From: Sipunculus nudus
Lineage: Eukaryota > Annelida > Sipuncula > Golfingiida > Sipunculidae
DNA: 64,000 nt
Assembly (NCBI GenBank): GCA_026874595.1
Contig: CM049306.1
Span: forward strand, 90,373,142-90,437,141
Direction: 5' to 3'
A model generated the notes under the pieces. It had not been told where the DNA came from and did not search any database. It was given only the letters and a program-made list of their open reading frames with translations. The position numbers were made by a program, and so were the translations under genes. The number at the start of each line of letters is the position of its first letter. The stretch's first letter is position 1. Of the stretch, positions 26,597 through 38,500 are shown piece after piece.

Positions 26597-29500
26597 GTTA
26601 TATATGGAACCCGCAATCTTCCGATTTCTGGTCGGGTGCGTTATGTATATATCTAGTACCATTAATCTATCCGTAATATATAAAAAAACACCACTTTTTC
26701 AAACTGATAAGTATGTCTGCTTGACACACTAAGAGCTTACAACTTGTCTTTTGGCTTTGACAATTTTTTTTTAATTTATGTTAATAAGGAGCCAATGAAG
26801 GTGGACAGGTTGTTGATGTTGGCGGTAAGACAAACTTTTTGAATGTGTCTATAATACCCTCAGCAAGAATAAAATGATAAAACAAGGATAATTATACTGA
26901 ATATACTAACATAGATACGCCCATTATTGCTAAACCTAACTAGAATATTGCTTGCCTGACCAAACTGTAGCAAAATCAGTTAATATATCAGTCGAATTGT
27001 ATGGACAATGGTTTCATTTGTCCAAAGATTCCTTCAAATTGAAGCATGAAAAATTGATGTGGAATAATTTATGTATTGCATTAGGATCAATGTTAAATAA
27101 AATGAGCATGTCTTTCACAGATGTTGTACATGTGGTATGGTTTATCGCTTTCAAAATCCGACATTCATGTTGAAATCAATATTAAAACTTTTCTCCTTAT
27201 TTAACTATATATTTTCCTCAGTTTAATCATGTCAACTTTCAGGGCATAAATTATAAAATATCAGCTTAATTTCCTTCCAGATTAGATTATGATTTAAATG
27301 AATAAAATATTGGATTTTCTCTTGTGGTTTCAAATGGCTAAAGTTTTAATTGCTATTTTAATATAAATTTATACTCATACACACAGATATAAAATTTATT
27401 TAAATCTATCATATGTTGGCCATTCATGCCACCATACATGCCACAGGGCCTTGGGTTATTTGTGTATTAATTGTCTCTTGACTGTAGCTGTAGATCTGAT
27501 ACCAAAAGGGGGTGTGGCTTGTTAAATTTATTCATGTAGATTTTAAATGCAACCAGAAATAAAATCAAGTCTGTACTGCATACAGTGTACATACAGTACA
27601 CCACCATAACCTGTGTGTGTAGGTGCCCATTATTACACATACATTGACATGTGGAATGGCCTACATGGGGTGTCAGCTGTGCAAATTGGATTGGCTACTT
27701 GTAATGCCTCGTCAATATTAGGTTCTAGGCTTGTGAGTTGTATGTAACATCAAACTGATCGATACTTGTACACTGTTCAGTAAAAGGGGTACTCTTTATT
27801 GACCATCACTTTCACAGGTGTTTGTGTGGTCATTTATTCATTTGGACATATGCTGCCAGGAAAATAATACCAGAACTTTGTCAGCTCTTCAGTTTGGATA
27901 AATTCAACAGCATGTATCTAAAATGTAAAAAGTTCCATACTGGTCAATAATGCATTGTGGATATTTTACTTGGATTAATATTAATAACCTCTGTTAAAAG
28001 TTTGTGTAGGATTTCAAGGTTGCATGGGCCTCCTTTCAGACAAGATGGCCATGAATCTTAATTCATTTGGACTAAAAACATGTAGACAAATTATAATCGT
28101 GGTTAAGACCATGGGTGAGATCTTCATTGAGAATTTAAGATTTGAACCATGCATTTAAAATCTACAATATTTTCTGTACATGTTAGTTGATCTTCAATAT
28201 GAACTGGATATCTTTGGGATATGGTATTTCCAGAGGATTTCACAGACTTACATTTTATTTGGTGCCCTTCTTATAAAAAGAACTGGATTCTTTAAAGAAG
28301 TTCAGGCAGTTTGAAATGAAGATTGGATTTTACTACAAATCATAATACAAGTGGGATCAAAGACAAAAATTATTAATAGGATATTAGCATGTGCATGCTT
28401 TTTTCAAACAGAATCATCATGATCTTAATTATCTATGTTTCTATGTTCATCTGGATAATTCATAATTGATGCTTCAATAGAAAAAAAATCAAAACTTGAA
28501 TGACTTGATTTTAGATAAGGATTTCTCTTCATGGCACCATGAGACAAAAGATAAAACAATCAAGAGATGCGATGTAATTTCATAGATCTGTTATAACATA
28601 CACACTTATTTGCTGAAGAAGAGAGTAAATGCACTAGATTTTGAACCAGATCGAATTGGAAAAATATGTCAAAAGCAAGCAGTGAAAGTGGGGAAAAGCC
28701 AAAGGCTGGACTAGCAACATTAGAGAAGCCTGCAGAGGGAATTAAAAAATTGTTTGCAAAAGTAACTCCAGCACCATCAGAGCACTCTGAAGATCTCCAA
28801 ACTGAAGCTGCCTTAGCAAACCCTGGTGAAAAGGGAAGCAAGGATGCAAAATCAGCTAGTAAAGGCATGGGAAAAAAAAATAAAAATGCTAAAGGGGGTA
28901 AGCTATTCAGTTACACATGCAGCTTGTGATTTTAAATGATATTTCTGAAGAAAAAGGACTGGTCTAATTCCCATATCTTTATACTATATACAGTTAATTA
29001 TATTTTCCTTATATTCCATAGTTTACATATATATATATTTGAGACCGACAAGATGTAAAATTCTCGCCTCTCTCCTCTGGTGACATGGGTTTAATCGCCA
29101 CTAGCTGTGAGAGAGGGTTGTAGTTGCCTGTCCAAGGCCGGTGGTTTTCTCTAGGTTCTCCAGTTTATTCCATATCTCTGGACACTGCCGAAAGCCACCA
29201 CCTGAGCCATGGAGAGTGCCTCGATTAGTTATAATAATTATTTTTATAATCCATGTAAATAGATATGTTTATAACATGTTTCAACAGGATTAAAGGTAAC
29301 TAGATTCTGGTTGTTGGGGAAAGGGTTCATTTGCCTTGGGAGAGGTGTTCTTTACATCATTTAAACCAGTAGTTTTCATTATAAAGTAAAGCATGTTCCT
29401 AATTAAGGAATGTAAATTTTGTCTGTGATTTTGTAGTGATGGGATTTTAGTCGTATTCTACCATTTTGCAGTGATAATATTTTCCACAGGTGGCACCACT

Positions 29501-32500
29501 AGTTCCATCAGTTGATGGTGTAATTGACACCTCAGCTGTTGTATATGTTTTATGTCCAACACCTGTTAAATTAAGATCTTCAATGCATGCATGCTGCCTG
29601 ACACCTGCATCTGAATATAAAACTAACAGTTCACAGCATAATTAGTAATTAAAATCAGTCATCAATAGCTGTTTCACGCATGATCATATTTATTACTTTA
29701 GAACATGTTTGCAATAATCATTATTTATTCATGGTCCATAGTGACATATAAGTAAAATATTTATTATTGGCTAGATGGTATATTTATTTTGACCCACAAT
29801 AACCTTTTATTAGTGAGGTGACCCAGTCGAGCAGCCTGCTTCAGTCTACATATTTATTAATTAAGTGAATTATAATTACATGGAAAATATTATTATATCT
29901 AAAAGTCCAATAAGATTTGAAATCGCTTAATTTCCAGTTTACCTGTTTAGACCTTCACCATTTCAAAAAATTTTCAAGGGTAAGATTGGTCAGATTAATT
30001 ACTGGAATCACTTCCAGTAAGGTAGCTTTACATAGACTGGGGTAAACTTGCAGAAAATTTGAACACTAGTACTTTTATCACCCATACAAATATAAAAGTC
30101 TAAATCTGTATTTTTCAGACCATATGTATTAAGTCACTTTTCGTATGTCCTTTGCTACATATTCCTGAATATTTTAACTATCAAGATGTGTCTTCAGTTG
30201 TATGAGCTATTTTAGAAGAACTTTTCAGAAAATAAAATGTGTTGAGTTCTTATTGATCTTGGCTTCATTAATTTGACAACTCTAAATCCTGTAACTGAAG
30301 TTTTTATGTTTAAGCATATATGTATAAGTTACATCATGTAGTAGAAAGACTGATGATGGCTCAGTAATATATTAAAAATAAATACTTCATCTGGATCATA
30401 CAGCAGACTGTTTACTGCTAGAGTATTGCATACTTTCCATCTTTTTCTTTGTATGACTTCCCCAAGTACTAAATAACCCTTTCAGATCCTAAGCCTTCTG
30501 ATTAATAATATCTCAAAATGACTATAGGAGAAACTGAGGGAGACCTTAGTCAATCAGTGCTGTTTTGCTGAAGTCCATGAGTTTTAATTAAATATTATCA
30601 TGATAAGTCAATATAATATGTGATGCTCCAGGAGAATACGATGATGAGGAAGAGGAGGATGAAGAAGAGGAAGAAGAGGATGCAGGAGATGGAGCACCAA
30701 CAGTTGGTCCTGATGGAAAGGTACAGCGCAAGAAGAAAAAGAAGAAGAAGAGATCAAAACGTCGACTCAGAGGCACATTGTCCAGCAAGCCACAGGACTT
30801 CCAGGTCAGTTTGTGTTTACTTTTAATTATCACCTCTGCCAGTTAGGCAGAGTGGTTAAGTTTTACAGAAGTAGGCATTTTGCACCACTGACAATAACAG
30901 TCTGCCAGCCATGCCTGAGAGGCAGAACAAGTCCTACTGTAAACTCAGACATTTTCAGAGGGTAAAGTCATTTCCAGGTATCATGTCATTCCAAGTTATA
31001 TGTAAAATTTTTTCTGACACCTGCTATATATGAAAAAAAGATCTGTGATAAATCAGCTTTCTGTTAAGTCTCCTGCAGTTCTTTTGAATCTTGCTCATGG
31101 ACAGGTATGTCCATTTTGGTGTCCTTGATGGATAGCTTTGTCAAGGCAAGCTGCAATGTAAAATTCTCTCTAGATATAGGGAGGCAAAACTGTTCTCCTT
31201 TATTATTCTTGTTATGTCCAAATTTCTGTTATCCCTGCTGTTTAAATTTTCTTACTTTGGTGGATATAATCAAGCTATATTTAAGCTGGTTACAGTGCCC
31301 TTTGCTGTCTCATATAGAGGCCATAGGCTCTGGCAGTACTTGCTTGCATTAACAAGGATTTGTAATGTACAATTTTTAGCTTGAGAAAAAAGTTGTCTGA
31401 TAATCCACATAAGTCCCCTGCCATGATTGTAATTATCTCCACCTTTATCCGTATGTAGAGAAATTGTTTTGGTATTCTTCTTTTTCTTATTATTCTGCAA
31501 CTTATGTATTTCATTGATACTTACTCAGGATGTACCATCTATATATTAATAGCGTAAGGCGATTTTTGTAATTTTCCGTATCTCCTCTGATACCAGCGTA
31601 CGGAATGCCGTGATTTTCGACATCCATAAGCTCTGGGTTTGTCCGAGGAGATTCCACCCACTTTTATTTACAATATTTGCGTATTACATGCATAATTAAT
31701 AATTTCAATATTTGCTCCCATGTGGGCGCCTCTTTTCTTTGTGTCTTCGAGCCCAGTAACACAATAGCCACAACTGTGTGATGGCGGGACAGAGTTTTAC
31801 TCCTGGGGCCCCATTTGGGGTTTCCTTATATTTGCGGTCACCGGCCCGAAATAATCCCCATCGGTGATCCTTTCTCAAAGGGGGGATCTTTGAAAGATGT
31901 TTTGCAGGCCTTCCTTCGACCTGGGGGTTGCAAAAAGAGAGCTCCTTCACATGACCTGATATGCTTGAGCGCACATCTACTGGGTGACAGGAATTTTGGT
32001 TAGGCCAAAAAAAGGGTTTGATTCTCAGGCATTTTTTTTCAGAACCTGTGCGGGCGGGCGATATTTTACCTTTGTTTTGTATGTTTCGATAAAAATGTTA
32101 TATGATCAGGTAAAAGTATGGAAATAACAGAATTGTTTTGCTAAACAGGCAAAAGCACTCCATAACAAAAGAAATCTTATCAAAATTGTATTATTTTATC
32201 TTCTTTAAAGATGAAAATCAAAATAACAATTTTGATGCTTGCGGTGGAGGGGGGGGGGTAAAAATTGACGAATGCGGTGTCTAAGAACCAAACAATCACA
32301 CCGGTCGCACGAAGTCCAGGGCCTTGCATGAGATTTAGGTCCCTAACAAATAATCACAATGCAATGTTGGCCTACGCCTACTATGTTACAGATGTACAAA
32401 TTTGTTAACCAAATTCACGTCGTGGTTGGTACAGTGTGAAGTGTACACGTGTGGAGTGGAATTACCAAAGTTGTAAATACATAATATTGACTTAAAATGT

Positions 32501-35500
32501 TTTGAAATGGAGATTTTTCGTCATTAAAGCAGTAACAAATGTAAAACTCTTGTAAAATTGTAAATTTAATAAGTTTGTGCTGGTATTTGTTCCTTTACAT
32601 GCATATGCCATTTCATTTTCAATGATGTTTATGTAATACTCTTTGTTTTGAAAGACTTTAAATAATTCATTCAGTGTGTATGCTAATTCGTATAAGTCAT
32701 GGCTATTATTCTTACTATTTCCACAAATAAAGATTTTTTTTTTCATTTTGGTCTAAGGTCTATTCTTTGGACGATTTCTTATGTATGTATATGTGATATT
32801 ATATATCAGTTTCTCATGTCACATGGTATATGTGTAGGTGACTATTTGTCAAAGACCCCGACCACATTTTAGGGACTGGCTTAATTCGAGAGACCGTGTG
32901 CCACTGTACGCTGATCCGAAACAATCCCGAAAGACTTTTATCCACAACACTATACATATAATGGAACTATATATTAATAGGGTAAGGCGATTTGTATGAT
33001 TGTATGATCCGTATTTCAGGATTTTTGATGGATTTCCGTTACCACCATTCGGATTGTCGCGTTCGCCCCAAACCATGTGTAGCACGGGTAATTGCTAGTA
33101 GTAATTAATTTGATCCAGTTTCAGTGACCTTGACCTATATTCAAGGTCACAGGGCTAAACAAAATGCTCAGATTTTTAATGTCTAGTTTCTTCTTATCTA
33201 TAAGGGGTACAGACAAATTGGATAAAAAATCCTTACCAAATCTGATTCCCACAATTTTTAATAAAACAAAAACATTTGAATTCTTTTATGCAGAAACATA
33301 TGAGAAAAGCTACTCAGCACTTTTCAGTGTAAATCTTTGTCCGTCATGTGACAATTACAAGAAGTCTAGTTATACTTGAGTATGAGCTTCATAGAAAAAT
33401 GTGTGCCACTAATCACCAGCTGCTTCATTGGATCACAGATGACCTCTGCTCGCTAGAATCAGAGGTAGCATCAATGCCAGTTGTGGTTCTGTCCTTCAGC
33501 TGGATAAACAGATTGCCATGCCTCGTATTCCTTAAAAACATGTTATGGTTAATTGTGATCCAGATAACCTAAAAAAAATAAGGAGTTGTTAATTTAAATG
33601 GTAATTGTTACCCAGAATGAGAGGTTTCATCAAAGTCCAATCATACATCTTGAGTTAAGTTGTTATAAGTTGAATCAAACAAATTATAGAATTACTGTCC
33701 AAATAACCAATTTCGATAAAATACCTCCTAGCTGAAGTATATAAAAAAAGTAACACACCACAGTAGTGGTAAAGAATTGATATACTATAATGTAAAGTTT
33801 GATTACATATATGGTTAAACATGGTCTGAAAATAAGTCTGGAAAACACAGGATAAATATGAACAAATATGGTCCAGATTAGTGAATTATGATACATATTC
33901 TCCAATCATGCTTGAGTCTGTTAAGCTATTGACAGACACATGAGGGCCCATTGTATGTTTTCCGCTTTGTTGTTGTATATCACGTGGCAGTGACTTTTGT
34001 TTTGGTTGGATGTCATGATGACGTCTGATCAATGAGTCACACCTGTTTATTACAGAAAAAAATAATATCCAGAGCAGAAGTAAACATGCAGCTCAACATG
34101 CCTGGTATATGTATAAATGAATTTAATCAATGTTGGGAATATCTGATACCTCAGTTGTTGATATCATTTTAATGACCTCTGAAAGCTGATTGATTGGTTT
34201 ATTATGTATTTTCTTCTTAACTCATAGCAAACTACAGCTGTCATCTATTATTAATATTTTCATAAACAAATCATTGTATCCCCAGACAGTAACTTTAGTC
34301 TTGGGTTTTCTTAATTACTGCTGCACTCAGTGTGCTCACTTAATATTTAAATCTACAAAAATAAAATATAAAGTTGGTTACACATGTGACAAATTACAGA
34401 AAGGAGAAAACCCTCAGAGAGTGCATACCCGCACCCATGCTCTTGCTTGGATCTGCATACATAAGTTTTTCTCCGTCCCTAGTCCATGACGCATAGTTAT
34501 CCCTAAAAATTTCAGATAAAGTAATGTTTAATATTTAGACATATTATGGGCAGGAAACAAGTATGCACATAATGTTGCCTCAGCCAACTTTAATAGAAGA
34601 GGTAATAATTGAGAAATCAAATCTTATAATTACAAACACCAATCATTCAGTAACCAGTTGGTGATATAAAGGTATGACAATTATAAGCGCATTAGGTCTT
34701 TATGGCAGGAATAAAGCAAACGTGTTGCACTAATGGAAAAATAAAACATGGCTTATGACATTTTATACATTATTCCTGTTATTACCTTGACCGTTTATAT
34801 AAATCTGCTGCTGACATTTAGTATGTCATTACGACAGCAGGAAGCAGCAGCCAGACAACCAATATGGTCCCTAGCAGAATAAACAATCCTCATTTATATG
34901 TATGACTTGTGTTTATACAGTATCAATTGGTGTCTGCTTCTTCACATATAGGAAAGTTCTGCTGTTTTTTACCCTAATTTGTCCGTCTGTCCATACAATA
35001 TCTCAAACAATTATCAGTGAATTTCTGGCAGCTTGGCTATGTGCTGAGGAAGATGTTTTCAAAATATTTGCTCAAATAATTTAGGGTCTGAACTTGATGT
35101 AGATCCAACAAATTCTTCCCAATTTGTTTTGTTTTTTGTTTGTTTGTACAATGAACTCTCACAATATCTCCTCAAGGTGGAGAATTAATCTGATTGAAAA
35201 TGAATAAAAGTTGGGCCATAATAAGCTAATGATTAAATTTTGTGGCCAGATGCATGGATTTTAATTTTTGCACATCTGGTTCTTGATCTATAGGCATGGT
35301 GGTGGTGTGTGCTCTCTGTGCAATCTAGTTATTGTAGTGATCAGTGTGGGAGGAAGAGGATTTCACAACATTTGAACATTAGCTCCATTTGAACATTTGA
35401 ATAAACTACCCATAACTGAAAGCCTGAACAGCAGGTCATGCTTTAACAGTTTATGCATATATCAGTAACATATGGATTACTGTATGACAGACATGTACGT

Positions 35501-38500
35501 ACCACCATTGAGTGTTTTTATAAAGTCTGCATTCATTGTGTATACACTACTGATCATGCTGGCTTATAACTGGTATGGCATCATGGCGGCCACATGATGT
35601 CAGTCGAATTAGAAATTTAGGACAACGTATATTTATAACCAATTCCATTCGGACATAATTTCCTGGAAACCGTGAATATCAACATCATGGTCACATGTAA
35701 AGACACGTGAATGAGAACATTATATTTGCCAACCAGTGTTAAAATTTGATCATTCAGCAAATTTTGCGATCTGGAATCAGTCTAGGCTACATGTTTTTCA
35801 TACCTAAGGAACTTACTTTGGTCATCTTTTTATGTTAAGAACTTCAAATGTAGAAGAATCTGTCACATGCAAGCATGGAACTAGGTCCTGCTATTTCTTA
35901 TACTTGGAAAAGGACAAATATTCTTATCAAATAGCAGAACAATGAGATCTCTCATAATTGCACAAAAAGGAAAAAGCACTGATTTTGGAAGTCATGTAGA
36001 TCAAGACTAGGAAGGAAAAAGTATACATCCAGTATGAATATTAATGAGATACCACTCAGTGATTGTGATTTAAGTGCATTTGCCAGGAGAGCCAGTCAGT
36101 GACAGATATATGAACGTCTTTATTATTTTATCAGAATAATTAGAAAAACCAGTATGGGTAGTGAATCAAAGGATAAGTTTGATGGTAAATTGAAGCTGGT
36201 GTACAGCTCCGCAGCAGACCCAGAGAAACCGCGGGATCACCAGGTATGGCTGTCCTTAATACTTCTCTGTGTCTGGTCAAATGATTTTGTAACCTTGCTG
36301 ACAAAAGCATTTCTACCGGCCTTCCTAGTGAAGCTTGCTTTATAAAAGAAGCAGGTAGAATGTCTGACTTGTGTGTCACCGATTGCCAGGTTCGAATTCA
36401 CATTCAGGACCGTTTCTTTTTCCACCTGTTACAATGGTGGCAGCGGTGGGATCCTAGTAGTTGGTGTCTTGGCATAATGATCAACCCAGTACACTTGTGT
36501 GGGCCCCAGGATAGCTCCCCTTATTCTGGGGACAGAACATTTCAGAGAAGGGGTGAATGTAACCATGAACTCAAAAGCATTCCTACTGGCCTTGGTAGTG
36601 AAGCTTGCTTTATAAGTAGACTGGGTAGACTTGTGTATCACATGTTGTGGGTTCCAATCCACATTTGGCCCTATTTCTATTTTCACCCATTCCAGTATTA
36701 TTGGGGATATTGTGTAAATATTCCTGCCAGTGCCATTTAATTGTTGATATAACATTTATTAACCTCTAAAATATGTACTATCCCATGTCCTTATGTTTTT
36801 TCCACATCAATCTTTTAGAGCAAATTAAGGTTACATTCTTGCTCCTGTGGCAGAACAAAAGCATAGCAATAAGCTGAAAGTAAGATAATACTGTGCCTTA
36901 AAAGTGCACGGTATATACACTTAATTCTGATATATGATTTATGAAATCCAGGATTTCATGTATATGCCAAATGGCAGCGTCCATGGGCAGATTCAATATT
37001 TATGAGAGGTCAGGGTGTGATAAGAATTGGAAACAGAAAAGTAGTACTCTGAGCACAGATGAAGGTAGAAAACTTTCTGTGGAGAGAGTTTATGGTCAAT
37101 AGAACTGTATCTTCCAAGTACATGCCAGAGGAATGCTTTGCCAGTGACTGCATGGGCATCCACACATTAATTATAATGAAGTTATATTAAACAAGATGAA
37201 ATAGTCTGAAACCTCATGTATACCTCCCCCAGGATCATAATCAAACCTTGTAATATGCTACACAGATAAATGTGTCATGTTTCACCAACTCCATGGTTTG
37301 ATCACAGGTGAGCTCTGCTAGCTAGAACAAAGGCAACCTTTAATGACAATGAACGGCTCTGGCCTTGGACAGGATACATAAATCTGGTCTTATGCCCTAT
37401 CTCACAATAGCAAAGAATCCTTAAAAAAAAAGATAAAAATAGTTATAATAGTTCACCATATTTTAAAAGTTTTACTATTTATTTGATAGATCCGTATCAA
37501 GATTGTGGAGGCACGACAACTCCAAGGAGCTAACATTAGCCCGGTCACACGTCTATCATGCGCAGGTCAGATGAAACAGACGCGGGTCCAGAAATCCACC
37601 AACTCACCGTTCTGGAATGAAGTGTTCTTCTTCAATTTCCACAGTTCACCAGTAGAGCTGTTTGATGAACTGGTCACATTCCAGGTAACAGAAACTCTTT
37701 TAAATCTGTTCATACTTAACAGCTGTATAAAAACCTTGTTCTGTCAAACTTGTTGAAGAGGAATATCTCATTTGTGTCAAATTTCAAGCTTTTAAGTTAC
37801 AGTGTAAACTTTAGTCAAATTATTAATTAAGCTTGCATGTGTCAAACTACAGTGTAGTTTCCATTCACTTATACATGGTGATAGTTTTACTCTTTTCTGA
37901 CTATTGTTTCAACAGTCTCTAACTTTGTCAGAGGTTTAAATGTTTGTTTATAGTACTTAGGACACCACCTGTCAGATAGTTATAATACAGAATTACATTG
38001 GGACTAAGGAAGTCCTTAACTTATTAGAAAATCACTCAAAAACCTAGTTCAGTTTATTTGTAGATGTATATATTCAAAATATATGACATGAAAATTTGAG
38101 TTGCTTCAGTAGAAAAAACAAATAAACCTTATACATATAAAGAAAATAAAAAATAAAGTAAGAAAAATTTGCCTTTCTGTATTTTCTTTTTTTTTCAGTA
38201 TATGTAAAAACATGTCTGAGAATGAATAAAAAGTTCTTCACTTTTTTTTACATTTAAACCTTTTTGATAAAAGTGATCCATGATATGAGAAGAAGGTTGC
38301 ATTTTCTTTGATTGTCAAAAAATTAACTCCTTTTATTCCTCATTCTTAGGTTTACAACTCCAGGAAGTTGAGATCTGATGCATTTATTGGATCATTCAAG
38401 GTATGTATTGACCACTGATGGTAGATATATAACCCACTTTACAAGAAATCTTGATTAAATATTGTGCACTTCCAAAACAAGGCAGTAAGCAACAAGGTCT

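Noticed and set aside
26242-26616. 124-codon minus-strand open frame with Tyr/Ile repeat
   Set aside because: Starts inside the (TA)n microsatellite; the rest has no recognisable motif.
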